Shown: positions 54,811 through 64,000 of the stretch, piece by piece
Position numbering within the stretch: position 1 is the stretch's first letter
Layout of the letters: each line of letters opens with the position of its first letter
NCBI RefSeq assembly: GCF_004745805.1
Contig: NZ_SRLQ01000008.1
Span: 1-64,000 of the forward strand
DNA from: Mycolicibacterium sp. CH28
Lineage (GTDB): Bacteria; Actinomycetota; Actinomycetes; Mycobacteriales; Mycobacteriaceae
Direction of reading: 5' to 3'
Length of the DNA stretch: 64,000 bases
The notes under the pieces: model-generated
Seen by the model: only the letters and a program-made list of their open reading frames with translations
What the model was told of the DNA's origin: nothing
The model's database searches: none
Program-made: the position numbers and the translations under genes

Positions 54811-55389
54811 ATGACAATTCCAGGAGATCGTCTCGACGCCGCCGTTGCTGAAGCCGTGGCGGGCAGCCGGGATGCGCTCCGGGAAGTTGTGGAGACCATC
54901 CGCCCCATCGTGGTCCGTTACATCCGGGCTCGCCTGGGAGCCACGGAGCGGGTTGGCCTCTCTGCCGATGACGTCGCACAGGAGGTTTGCTTGGCCGCCA
55001 TTCAGGCGCTGCCGCGCTACCAGGATCAGGGTCGTCCCTTCCTGGCCTTCGTGTACGGCATCGCTGCTCACAAGGTCGCCGACGCTCATCGCGCCGCGGC
55101 CCGTAACCGTTCGGACCCCACTGACGTGGTGCCGGAGCGGTACTCGCTCGAGGCGGGTCCCGAGCAGATGGCGGTCAACTCCGACTCCGCAGCGCGGATG
55201 AACCAGCTGCTACAGGTGCTGCCCGAGAAACAGCGCGAGATCCTGATCCTGCGGATCGTGGTGGGGCTGTCGGCGGAGGAGACCGCCGACGCAGTCGGCA
55301 GCACCCCGGGGGCAGTGCGGGTGGCCCAACATCGGGCCCTGGCAAAGCTCAAGTCCGAGATCTCTGCGGCAGGTCACGACTATGCCTGA
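54811..55389 (+). CDS. sigD: ECF sigma factor SigD
   Basis: A 192-residue ECF sigma factor. Region 2 (DALREVVETIRPIVVRYIRARLG ... DDVAQEVCLAAIQALPRYQDQGRPFLAFVYGIAAHKVADAHR) melts the -10, and region 4 (LLQVLPEKQREILILRIVVGLSAEETADAVGSTPGAVRVAQHRAL) reads the -35. The text FVTLEISPSM upstream of ATG 54811 is also present in M. tuberculosis SigD, so the true start may be earlier (TTG 54739). Bound and inhibited by RsdA, encoded by the overlapping next gene. Confidence 0.93.
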   Translation: MTIPGDRLDAAVAEAVAGSRDALREVVETIRPIVVRYIRARLGATERVGLSADDVAQEVCLAAIQALPRYQDQGRPFLAFVYGIAAHKVADAHRAAARNRSDPTDVVPERYSLEAGPEQMAVNSDSAARMNQLLQVLPEKQREILILRIVVGLSAEETADAVGSTPGAVRVAQHRALAKLKSEISAAGHDYA

Positions 55390-56683
55390 CTTTGGACGTA
55401 ACTCACGCAACGACGATCCGTCACTGGATGCCGTCATCCGCAGCGACCGTTTCGTCGACGCACTGGCCACCGGCCGGCAGGCGGCGCCGCAGGACCAGAC
55501 CGACGCCCTGCTGGCCGCCATGTTGGGTGATTGGCGCGACGAGATGCGCTGGCCCCCGGCAACCGGGCTGATCACCGAGCGTGACGCGATCAGCGCGCTG
55601 CGTACCGGGCTGTCGGAGAGGCACAGCAGCGGACGCAGCCGGCGCGGTCTGAGCATCGTGGGTGCGGTCGCCGCCGGCGTGCTGGCCATCGGCGGATTCG
55701 GAGCGGTGGTCGCCGGCGCAGGACCCGGCGACGCGCTCTACGGACTTCGGACCATGCTGTTCGGCGCACCCAAGCAGGTGCGTGACGACCAGGTCACGCT
55801 GGCTGCCAAGACCGAGATGGCCCAGGTCCAACAGCTGATCTCCCAGGGCGACTGGCAACAGGCCCAGGACCGGCTGGTGGCGGTCAGCACTCAGGTCGCC
55901 AGTGTCGGGAACGAGCAGCAGAAGCAGGAGCTGCTCGACCAGTGGAACCAGCTGTCGGCCAAGGTCGTGCAGAAGGACCCGGAGGCCACTGTGCCGCCCG
56001 GCATCACCTACACGGTGCCGCCGTCGGCGACCGAGCTGGTCCCGGCCGCCGTGACCCCGACCGACGGGCCCGGGGTACCGCCGACGAGCGTTCCTGATCT
56101 GCCCTCGATCACGCTGTCGACGCTCCCGGGCGAGCCGAGCGGTACCGGCACCTTCGCGCCGACGACGTCGGAGAGCCCGACCTCGCCGGTGGAGCAGACC
56201 CAGTCCCCGACCTCCGCCACCGCCCCGACGACGGAGCCGACGACGACTGCCCCGGCGACTACGTCGGTGTCGACGACGACTGCCCCGGCGACTACGTCGG
56301 TGCCGACGACCACCACGTCCATGGCGCCCAGCACCACGACCACGACGGGCACCACACCGACGACCACGACCACGACGGTGGCCCCGACCACGACCACGAC
56401 CACGACTACGCCCCTGGGCGCGGCAGCTCAGGCACCGGCTGCGGGTTCCAGTACGACGCAGGTCCTCCAGCAATCAGCGGCCTCGACACCGCCGGCAGCG
56501 TCGTCAGCTTCGGCGCCACCGGCCGCTGCGACGCAGAGCACCCAGCCGCAGACCGTCCTGTCGTTCCCGTCGACCGTCGTCCAGGCGCCGAAGGCACAGC
56601 CACCGATTGTGATCACCACCACGATGGTGATGCCGATGCCATTGCTGCCCCAGCTCGGCGGCGGTCACAGCGGCGGGAACTGA
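55382..56683 (+). CDS. rsdA: anti-sigma-D factor RsdA
   Basis: A 433-residue membrane anti-sigma factor. The cytoplasmic part (~1-88) includes DPSLDAVIRSDRFVDALATG, which binds SigD. A membrane segment spans ~90-112, followed by an outside helical region (KTEMAQVQQLISQGDWQQAQDRL) and a long Thr/Pro/Ser/Ala-rich tail (~200-433). M. tuberculosis RsdA is ~300 residues, so the tail is ~130 residues longer here. The start lies 8 bp inside sigD. Release of SigD occurs by proteolysis of RsdA. Confidence 0.92.
   Translation: MPDFGRNSRNDDPSLDAVIRSDRFVDALATGRQAAPQDQTDALLAAMLGDWRDEMRWPPATGLITERDAISALRTGLSERHSSGRSRRGLSIVGAVAAGVLAIGGFGAVVAGAGPGDALYGLRTMLFGAPKQVRDDQVTLAAKTEMAQVQQLISQGDWQQAQDRLVAVSTQVASVGNEQQKQELLDQWNQLSAKVVQKDPEATVPPGITYTVPPSATELVPAAVTPTDGPGVPPTSVPDLPSITLSTLPGEPSGTGTFAPTTSESPTSPVEQTQSPTSATAPTTEPTTTAPATTSVSTTTAPATTSVPTTTTSMAPSTTTTTGTTPTTTTTTVAPTTTTTTTTPLGAAAQAPAAGSSTTQVLQQSAASTPPAASSASAPPAAATQSTQPQTVLSFPSTVVQAPKAQPPIVITTTMVMPMPLLPQLGGGHSGGN
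56243..56308 (+). repeat. two 33-bp tandem repeats in rsdA
   Basis: Unit 56243-56275 and unit 56276-56308 differ at one base and encode TTAPATTSV-type 11-residue repeats. Around them are further ACGACC/ACGACG runs (to ~56410) coding poly-Thr. Slippage-prone. Confidence 0.8.
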
Positions 56684-56732
56684 CCCGGCCCAGGGTTACC
56701 CGATGTGATCGCGCTGCGCGAAATACCGGCGC

Positions 56733-57137
56733 TCAGCGGAACCCGTCGTAGTCCGACGTCGCTTCGTTCAGCGAGGCGTCGGCGTACCCGCGGCAGTAGT
56801 CCCACGTCACGTAGGCGTCGGGCTCCGGATCGTAGGCCGGCTCGTGCGGGCGGACTGTGCCGTCGACCAAGAGCTGAAGAAGGTTGGCGCGCAACATGTC
56901 CCAGTCGTGATAGTGGTCCTGCTGGCATTCGTCGCAGCACACCACCAGGCCGCGGATGCCCTTATGGGCCAACAACGCCTCGTAGACCGCCAAATCAGCC
57001 AGATCCGCCTCGACCGCGGCGCGCTCCTGGGGATCCAACGGTTGGCCCGGCTCCAGTGCATCGAGCGCTGCCGACGGATCGCAGGGGTCGTCGGCAAACG
57101 GATCGGGTGGCAGGCCTGGTGGTAGGTGGTCGCGCAC
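56733..57137 (-). CDS. DUF5319 family protein (Rv3412 position)
   Basis: A 134-residue acidic cytoplasmic protein. VVCCDECQQDHYHDWDMLRANLLQLLVDG contains a Cys-Cys-x-x-Cys and His set that could bind a metal. It is conserved between rsdA and guaB2 in mycobacteria (Rv3412), function unknown. GTG start; divergent from guaB2. Confidence 0.85.
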   Translation of the reverse strand: MRDHLPPGLPPDPFADDPCDPSAALDALEPGQPLDPQERAAVEADLADLAVYEALLAHKGIRGLVVCCDECQQDHYHDWDMLRANLLQLLVDGTVRPHEPAYDPEPDAYVTWDYCRGYADASLNEATSDYDGFR

Positions 57138-57197
57138 GCCTCCACACTACGCAGCGCCGCGGGTATCGCGCCAGGGAACCTGGCGGCAAGCCGATAG

Positions 57198-58826
<1,629 letters not shown>

Positions 58827-58877
58827 GGGTGCCGATGAGCGCCCGCTCGAAGAGGAGACAGCACAGTCGTGCGTGAC

Positions 58878-60005
58878 ATGGTTGAAATCGGCATGGGCAG
58901 AACTGCTCGCCGCACTTACGAACTCGACGACATCAACATCGTGCCGTCGCGGCGCACCCGCTCGTCCCAGGACGTCTCGACGGCGTGGCAGCTCGACGCC
59001 TACCGCTTCGATATCCCGGTGGTCGCCCATCCCACCGACTCCCTGGTGTCGCCGGAGTTCGCGATCGAGCTGGGCCGCCTCGGCGGGCTCGGGGTGCTCA
59101 ACGGGGAAGGGCTCATCGGCCGGCACGCCGATGTCGAGGCCAAGATCGCCCAGGTGATCGAGGCCGTCGAAAAGGAGCCCGAACCGTCGACGGCGATCCA
59201 ACTGCTGCAGCAGCTGCACGCCGCCCCGCTGGACCGCGACCTGCTGGGCGCCGCGGTTGCGCGCATCCGTGACGCCGGAGTCACCACGGCGGTGCGGGTC
59301 AGCCCGCAGAACGCGCAGGCGCTCACCCCGGCGCTGGTGGCGGCGGGTATCGACTTGCTGGTTATCCAGGGCACCATCATTTCCGCCGAGCGGGTGGCCA
59401 GCGACGGCGAACCACTCAATCTCAAGACGTTCATCTCCGAACTCGACATCCCGGTGGTGGCCGGCGGGGTTCTCGACCACCGCACCGCGCTGCACCTGAT
59501 GCGCACCGGCGCGGCCGGCGTGATCGTCGGCTACGGGTCCACCTACGGCGCGACGACCAGCGATGAGGTGTTGGGCATCAGTGTGCCGATGGCCACCGCG
59601 ATCGCCGACGCCGCCGCCGCTCGGCGCGAATACCTCGACGAGACCGGTGGCCGCTACGTGCACGTGCTGGCCGACGGTGACATCCACACCTCCGGTGACC
59701 TGGCCAAGGCCATCGCCTGCGGTGCTGATGCGGTGGTGCTCGGCACGCCGCTGGCCCAGGCTGCCGAGTCGCTGGGGGACGGCTGGTTCTGGCCGTCGGC
59801 GGCTGCACATCCCTCGCTGCCGCGCGGGGCGCTGCTGCAGGTCGCGGTGGGGGAGCGCCCGTCGCTGGATCAGGTGCTCAACGGGCCATCCGATGACCCG
59901 TTCGGGTCGCTCAACCTCGTCGGCGGTCTGCGCCGGTCGATGGCCAAGGCCGGTTACTGCGACCTCAAGGAGTTCCAGAAAGTTGGCCTCGCGGTAGGCA
60001 GCTGA
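58878..60005 (+). CDS. guaB3: GuaB3 family IMP dehydrogenase-related protein
   Basis: A 375-residue IMPDH-fold protein without CBS domains, beginning MVEIGMGRTARRTYELDDINIVPSRR. The barrel has VRVSPQNAQALTPALVAAG, VAGGVLDHRTALHLMRTGAAGVIVGYGST and DIHTSGDLAKAIACGADAVVLGTPLA. The GPGSxCTTR catalytic loop of true IMPDH is lacking, so it was long considered inactive; recent work on related GuaB3 points to GMP reductase-like chemistry. ATG 58878 gives the standard length; GTG 58869 is the alternative. Co-oriented with guaB2, 51 bp apart. Confidence 0.94.
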   Translation: MVEIGMGRTARRTYELDDINIVPSRRTRSSQDVSTAWQLDAYRFDIPVVAHPTDSLVSPEFAIELGRLGGLGVLNGEGLIGRHADVEAKIAQVIEAVEKEPEPSTAIQLLQQLHAAPLDRDLLGAAVARIRDAGVTTAVRVSPQNAQALTPALVAAGIDLLVIQGTIISAERVASDGEPLNLKTFISELDIPVVAGGVLDHRTALHLMRTGAAGVIVGYGSTYGATTSDEVLGISVPMATAIADAAAARREYLDETGGRYVHVLADGDIHTSGDLAKAIACGADAVVLGTPLAQAAESLGDGWFWPSAAAHPSLPRGALLQVAVGERPSLDQVLNGPSDDPFGSLNLVGGLRRSMAKAGYCDLKEFQKVGLAVGS

Positions 60006-60032
60006 GCTCGATCAAGCCAACCTGGCTCGCCG

Positions 60033-60155
60033 TTACTGGGTTGTGGCGCTGTGTTTTTCGATGAGTGATTGCTTGTAGGGTTTGCCGGTGTCGGTGCGCG
60101 GCACCGTGTCCTCGAATGAAATCTGACGCGGGCGCGTGAAGTTAGGGCTGCCTAT
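60033..60155 (-). pseudogene. remnant of an AMP-dependent acyl-CoA ligase, C-terminal end
   Basis: The minus strand reads SPNFTRPRQISFEDTVPRTDTGKPY then KQSLIEK... to a TAA stop, matching the C-terminal subdomain of acyl-CoA synthetases, including the PRTxTGK motif with the catalytic Lys. A TAG stop at 60158-60156 cuts it, and the upstream side already belongs to the choD promoter. Only ~40 codons of a gene normally >500 remain, so it is a decayed fragment within the guaB3-choD gap. Confidence 0.65.
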
Positions 60156-60192
60156 CTAGCTTGTTACCCGTGAGTAAGTTCATACTGGACGG

Positions 60193-61929
60193 ATGGAGCC
60201 GGATTTCGACGTTCTGATCATCGGTTCGGGTTTCGGAGGCAGCGTCAGCGCGCTGCGGCTGACCGAGAAGGGCTACCGGGTCGGCGTTCTGGAAGCCGGC
60301 CGGCGCTTCGCCGATCACGAGTTTGCCAAGACATCCTGGCGGTTGCGCGAGTTCCTGTGGGCGCCGCGCTTGGGTTGCTATGGCATCCAGCGCATTCACT
60401 TACTGCGCAATGTGATGATTCTGGCCGGCGCTGGTGTGGGCGGCGGTTCGCTCAACTACGCCAACACCCTCTACGTGCCGCCGGCCCCGTTCTTCAACGA
60501 CCCGCAGTGGAAGGACATCACCGACTGGCGCGCCGAGCTGATGCCGCACTACGACCAGGCGCAGCGGATGCTGGGCGTGGTCAAGAACCCGACCTTCACC
60601 GACGCCGACCGCATCATGAAGGAAGTGGCCGACGAGATGGGTGTCGGCGACACCTTCACGCCCACCCCGGTCGGGGTGTTCTTCGGCCCGAACGGTGAGA
60701 AGACGCCCGGCAAGACCGTCGCCGATCCCTACTTCGGGGGCGTCGGCCCGGCCCGCACCGGCTGCATCGAGTGCGGCGAGTGCATGACCGGTTGCCGGCA
60801 CGGTGCGAAGAACACCTTGGTGAAGAACTACCTCGGACTGGCGGAAAAAGCTGGGGCGCAAGTATTTCCGATGACAACCGTCACCGGGTTCGAGCAGCGG
60901 CCCGACGGCGTGTGGGAGATCCACACGGTGCGCACCGGGCGGCTGGCCCGTAAGAGTCGGCGCACCTTCACCGCCCGCCAGCTGATTCTGGCCGCCGGCA
61001 CCTGGGGCACCCAGCAGCTGCTGTTCACGATGCGTGACACCGGCAAGCTGCCCAAGCTGTCCGACAAGCTCGGCGTCCTGACCCGCACCAATTCGGAGTC
61101 CATCGTGGGTGCGGGCCGGCTGGAGGCGCGTCCGGACCTCGACCTCACCCACGGGGTGGCGATCACCTCGTCGATCCACCCCACGCCCGACACCCACGTC
61201 GAGCCGTGCCGCTACGGCAAGGGCTCCAACGCGATGGGTCTGCTGCAGACCCTGATGACCGACGGCCCGGGACCGGAAGGAAGCGATGTGCCGCGGTGGA
61301 AGCAGCTGTTCATCAACGCCGGCGAGGACCCGAAGGCCATGCTGCGGATGCTCAGCCCGCGCCGCTGGAGCGAACGCACCATGATCTCGCTGGTCATGCA
61401 GCATCTGGACAACTCGATCACCACCTACACCAAGCGCGGTGTGCTGGGCATGCGCCGGATGACCAGTAAACAGGGTCACGGCGAGCCGAACCCGACGTGG
61501 ATTCCGGTCGGCAATCAGGTCACTCGGCGGATCGCCGAGAAGATCGACGGCGTTGCCGGCGGAACCTGGGGCGAGCTGTTCAACATCCCGCTGACGGCCC
61601 ACTTCCTCGGCGGCGCCGCCATCGGCGACGGCCCGGAGCGTGGAGTAATCGACCCGTATCAGCGGGTGTACAACTATCCGACCCTGCACGTCATGGATGG
61701 CGCGGCGATTTCGGCCAACCTCGGGGTGAACCCGTCGCTGTCGATCACCGCACAGGCCGAGCGTGCAACTTCGTTGTGGCCCAACAACAACGAGGACGAC
61801 CAGCGTCCCACTCAGGGGCAGCCTTACCAGCGGCTGGCGCCGATCTCGCCGAAGAACCCGGTCGTGCCCGTCGATGCGCCGGGCGGGCTGCGTCACCTGC
61901 CGATCGAGCCGGTCAACACCGGGCGTTAG
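60193..61929 (+). CDS. choD: GMC oxidoreductase, putative cholesterol oxidase ChoD
   Basis: A 578-residue FAD oxidoreductase: VLIIGSGFGGSVSALRLTEKGYRVGVLEAGRRF binds FAD, GAGVGGGSLNYANTLY and NPTFTDADRIM follow, and HFLGGAAIGDGPERGVIDPYQRVYNYPTLHVMDGAAISANLGVNPSLSITAQAER closes the fold. A Cys-rich insert CIECGECMTGCRHGAKN (~192-208) is characteristic. Collinear with Rv3409c. A role on sterols is assumed from the name and has been questioned; mycofactocin-related MftG is also a GMC enzyme but this locus and motif fit ChoD. Confidence 0.9.
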   Translation: MEPDFDVLIIGSGFGGSVSALRLTEKGYRVGVLEAGRRFADHEFAKTSWRLREFLWAPRLGCYGIQRIHLLRNVMILAGAGVGGGSLNYANTLYVPPAPFFNDPQWKDITDWRAELMPHYDQAQRMLGVVKNPTFTDADRIMKEVADEMGVGDTFTPTPVGVFFGPNGEKTPGKTVADPYFGGVGPARTGCIECGECMTGCRHGAKNTLVKNYLGLAEKAGAQVFPMTTVTGFEQRPDGVWEIHTVRTGRLARKSRRTFTARQLILAAGTWGTQQLLFTMRDTGKLPKLSDKLGVLTRTNSESIVGAGRLEARPDLDLTHGVAITSSIHPTPDTHVEPCRYGKGSNAMGLLQTLMTDGPGPEGSDVPRWKQLFINAGEDPKAMLRMLSPRRWSERTMISLVMQHLDNSITTYTKRGVLGMRRMTSKQGHGEPNPTWIPVGNQVTRRIAEKIDGVAGGTWGELFNIPLTAHFLGGAAIGDGPERGVIDPYQRVYNYPTLHVMDGAAISANLGVNPSLSITAQAERATSLWPNNNEDDQRPTQGQPYQRLAPISPKNPVVPVDAPGGLRHLPIEPVNTGR

Positions 61930-61959
61930 GCCGGACCGGGTAGACCCGGCGCCGTCCTC

Positions 61960-61980
61960 CTGCGCTCTTTCTGAGCGCAG
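61960..61980. terminator. hairpin after choD
   Basis: CTGCGCTC (61960-61967), loop TTTCT, GAGCGCAG (61973-61980): an 8-bp stem without a T-run, 31 bp after the choD stop. Confidence 0.5.
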
Positions 61981-62017
61981 AACATGCGTCGGGGGTCGAT
62001 GCGGTGCGGCCCGCCAC

Positions 62018-62023
62018 TAGACT
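62018..62023 (+). promoter_or_regulatory. -10 box of guaA
   Basis: TAGACT is followed by exactly 6 nt and then GTG 62030 with no ribosome binding site, indicating a leaderless guaA transcript. Confidence 0.6.
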
Positions 62024-62029
62024 CGACCC

Positions 62030-63598
62030 GTGACATCCTCATCGCCTCGGCCCGTATTGGTGGTTGATTTCGGTGCCCAGTACGCCCAGCTGATCGCCCG
62101 GCGCGTCCGGGAGGCCCGGGTGTTTTCCGAGGTCATCCCGCACACCGCGACGGTCGACGAGATCAAGGCCAAAGACCCGCAGGCGATCGTGCTCTCCGGC
62201 GGGCCGGCCAGCGTGTACGCCGAGGGCGCTCCGCGGCTGGACCCGGCCCTGTTCGACCTCGGCGTGCCGGTGTTCGGCATCTGCTACGGATTTCAGGCCA
62301 TGGCCCAGGCGCTCGGCGGTGAAGTGGCCCACACCGGCACTAGTGAATACGGTCGCACCGAGCTGGAAGTGATTGGCGGCGAACTGCATTCGGGTCTGCC
62401 GGGCAAGCAGCCGGTGTGGATGAGCCACGGTGATGCCGTCACCGCGGCACCGGCGGGATTCGAGGTGGTTGCCGTCAGCCCCGGCGCACCGGTTGCCGCA
62501 TTCGAGGATCGGTCCCGGCGGCTGGCCGGAGTGCAGTACCACCCCGAGGTCATGCACTCCCCGCACGGCCAGCAGATCCTGAGCCGGTTCCTGCACGATT
62601 TCGCCGGGATCGGGGCGAGCTGGACGCCGGCCAACATCGCCGACTCGCTGATCGAGCAGGTCCGCGAGCAGATCGGCGATGCCCACGCCATCTGCGGGTT
62701 GTCCGGCGGGGTGGATTCCGCGGTGGCCGCCGCGCTGGTTCAGCGAGCCATCGGTGACCGTCTGACATGTGTGTTCGTCGACCACGGCCTGCTGCGCGCC
62801 GGGGAACGGACGCAGGTGCAAAGAGATTTCGTGGCCGCCACCGGGGCCAACCTGGTGACGGTGGACGCCGAGGAGCGCTTCCTGCATGCGCTGTCCGGCG
62901 TGCACGATCCCGAAGGCAAGCGCAAGATCATCGGCCGGGAGTTCATCCGCGCGTTCGAGGGCGCGGTGCGAGACTTGCTGGCCGAAAGCGATTCCGACGG
63001 CCACGCGATTGATTTCCTGGTTCAGGGAACGCTCTACCCCGATGTGGTCGAGTCCGGTGGCGGTACGGGAACGGCGAACATCAAGAGCCACCACAATGTC
63101 GGGGGGCTGCCCGCCGACCTGAAGTTCAAGCTCGTCGAGCCGCTGCGGCTGCTGTTCAAGGACGAGGTTCGAGCGGTCGGCCGTGAACTGGGGCTGCCCG
63201 AGGAAATCGTTGCCCGCCAACCCTTCCCCGGGCCCGGCCTTGGGATCCGCATCGTCGGTGAGGTGACCGCGGACCGGCTGGACACCCTGCGTCGTGCTGA
63301 CCTGATCGCCCGTGAGGAGCTCACCTCGGCCAGCCTGGACGGTCAGATCTGGCAGTGCCCGGTGGTCCTGCTCGCCGACGTCCGCTCGGTCGGTGTGCAA
63401 GGCGACGGGCGCACGTACGGCCACCCGATCGTGCTGCGGCCGGTGTCGAGTGAGGACGCGATGACCGCGGACTGGACCCGGGTGCCCTACGAGGTGCTCG
63501 AGCGCATCTCCACGCGCATCACCAACGAGGTGCCCGAGGTGAACCGGGTGGTGCTCGACGTCACGAGCAAACCACCCGGCACCATCGAGTGGGAGTGA
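62030..63598 (+). CDS. guaA: GMP synthase (glutamine-hydrolysing) GuaA
   Basis: A 522-residue enzyme converting XMP to GMP. The class I glutamine amidotransferase domain (~1-200) has the nucleophile Cys85 in [16 protein letters not shown] and the His/Glu pair in [11 protein letters not shown]. The ATP-pyrophosphatase domain has [15 protein letters not shown], and the C-terminal dimerisation domain ends with [10 protein letters not shown]. It follows the guaB2-guaB3-choD block as in other mycobacteria. Confidence 0.97.
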   Translation: MTSSSPRPVLVVDFGAQYAQLIARRVREARVFSEVIPHTATVDEIKAKDPQAIVLSGGPASVYAEGAPRLDPALFDLGVPVFGICYGFQAMAQALGGEVAHTGTSEYGRTELEVIGGELHSGLPGKQPVWMSHGDAVTAAPAGFEVVAVSPGAPVAAFEDRSRRLAGVQYHPEVMHSPHGQQILSRFLHDFAGIGASWTPANIADSLIEQVREQIGDAHAICGLSGGVDSAVAAALVQRAIGDRLTCVFVDHGLLRAGERTQVQRDFVAATGANLVTVDAEERFLHALSGVHDPEGKRKIIGREFIRAFEGAVRDLLAESDSDGHAIDFLVQGTLYPDVVESGGGTGTANIKSHHNVGGLPADLKFKLVEPLRLLFKDEVRAVGRELGLPEEIVARQPFPGPGLGIRIVGEVTADRLDTLRRADLIAREELTSASLDGQIWQCPVVLLADVRSVGVQGDGRTYGHPIVLRPVSSEDAMTADWTRVPYEVLERISTRITNEVPEVNRVVLDVTSKPPGTIEWE

Positions 63599-63607
63599 CC
63601 CGCTAAG

Positions 63608-64000
63608 TTAAGTCCTTGAGGCGGCGGCGATCTCGGTGATCGCCTCGTCGAGCGTCTTGTCGAACTCGTCGTCGCTCTGCTGGGCGGTCAGCCCCTCGGT
63701 CAGGGCGCGGGAGAAGCTGGCGATGACGCCGTGGTTGCGGGCCAGCCGCTCACAGGCCTCGGCGCGGGAGTAGCCGCCGGACAGGGCCAGCACCCGCATC
63801 ACCTTGGGGTGGTCGACCAGGTCGCGGTAGAGGTCGTCGACGTCGGGCAGGGTGAGCTTGAGCATCACCTGCTGATCGGCGCCGAGCGTGCCCAGGTGTT
63901 TGAGGATCGCGGCTTTGAGCTGGGCTTCGGCTTCGGCCTTGGCCGGGGAGTGGATGTCGACCTCGGGCTCGATGATGGGCACCAGTCCGGCGGCCAGGAT
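63608..64000 (-). CDS. class I fructose-bisphosphate aldolase, C-terminal part (truncated by window end)
   Basis: The last ~130 residues of a class I aldolase: LAAGLVPIIEPEVDI, KAEAEAQLKAAIL, VMLKLTLPDVDDLYRDLVDHPKVMRVLALSGGYSRAEACERLARNHGVIASFSRALTEGL. The IEPEVDI segment and the SGGYSR phosphate loop are diagnostic of the bacterial class I type. The rest, including most of the barrel, lies beyond base 64000. Convergent with guaA, 9 bp between ends. Confidence 0.9.
   Translation of the reverse strand: MLAAGLVPIIEPEVDIHSPAKAEAEAQLKAAILKHLGTLGADQQVMLKLTLPDVDDLYRDLVDHPKVMRVLALSGGYSRAEACERLARNHGVIASFSRALTEGLTAQQSDDEFDKTLDEAITEIAAASRT

Noticed and set aside
60193..61929. choD as the mycofactocin-linked MftG
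   Set aside because: Both are GMC oxidoreductases, but the gene lies in the conserved guaB3-guaA context, 46 kb from the mft genes, and has the Cys-rich insert of the ChoD family.

Overview
The window is high-GC actinobacterial chromosome. The gene order rplM-rpsI, glmM, glmS, nnrD-gadB, alr, tsaE-tsaB-rimI-tsaD, groES-groEL1, whiB3, sigD-rsdA, guaB2-guaB3-choD, guaA follows the Mycobacterium tuberculosis Rv3443c-Rv3396c block in mirror image. A mycofactocin/NDMA-type methanol dehydrogenase locus and F420-type (luciferase-like) oxidoreductases are also present. The best guess is a fast-growing, environmental mycobacterium (Mycolicibacterium type). This identification rests on recognised protein families and synteny; no database search was run.

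Region 1 (1-14.6 kb) is an alcohol-oxidation locus built around mycofactocin. On the plus strand are the end of an aldehyde dehydrogenase, an iron-type alcohol dehydrogenase and a two-component system (MnoS/MnoR). Convergent to them is a minus-strand operon of mno (methanol dehydrogenase), a MoxR ATPase, a VWA protein and the mycofactocin methyltransferase mftM. Divergent from mno, and sharing a 238-bp control region with it, is mftA-mftB-mftC-mftD followed by a zinc alcohol dehydrogenase. The glycosyltransferase mftF lies alone near the left end. mftE, mftR and mftG are not in the window. mftA is only 34 codons long, and a hairpin covers the start codon of mftB.

Region 2 (14.6-25.3 kb) holds an acetyltransferase and a double-hotdog thioesterase, then core genes: rplM-rpsI behind an unusual tandem-hairpin leader, a small secreted protein, glmM, a bicistronic pair resembling type VII secretion substrates, an F420-type oxidoreductase with a TetR-like operator, a hydrolase-fold protein lacking its nucleophile serine, and glmS.

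Region 3 (25.2-35.7 kb) looks like a sugar-catabolism island inserted next to glmS. It has a lipoprotein-dependent ABC importer, a GH4 glycosidase, a SIS-domain sugar-phosphate isomerase/deaminase, a PfkB kinase, GatY/GatZ-like tagatose-bisphosphate aldolase subunits and a DeoR regulator. Together they fit import of an alpha-galactoside or galactosamine-type sugar and its conversion to triose phosphates.

Region 4 (35.8-42.9 kb) has nnrD and gadB, then a divergent set: a choline-kinase-like protein plus an FAD/GcvT demethylating dehydrogenase in one direction and a HAD phosphatase in the other. Only 26 bp separate the two start codons. Kinase and phosphatase both carry Asn in place of a usual catalytic residue.

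Region 5 (43-50.4 kb) is a tightly overlapped alr-hydrolase-tsaE-tsaB-rimI-tsaD operon, followed by the CIRCE-controlled groES-groEL1 operon. Region 6 (50.4-57.1 kb) carries a cupin, a second F420-type oxidoreductase, two small exported proteins, whiB3, a TPR-like protein, sigD with its anti-sigma factor rsdA, and a DUF5319 protein. Region 7 (57.2-64 kb) carries guaB2, guaB3, a remnant of an acyl-CoA ligase, choD, guaA and the end of a class I fructose-bisphosphate aldolase. I found no rRNA, tRNA, insertion sequence or CRISPR array. Many start codons sit 6-8 nt after a good -10 box with no ribosome binding site, consistent with the leaderless transcripts common in mycobacteria.
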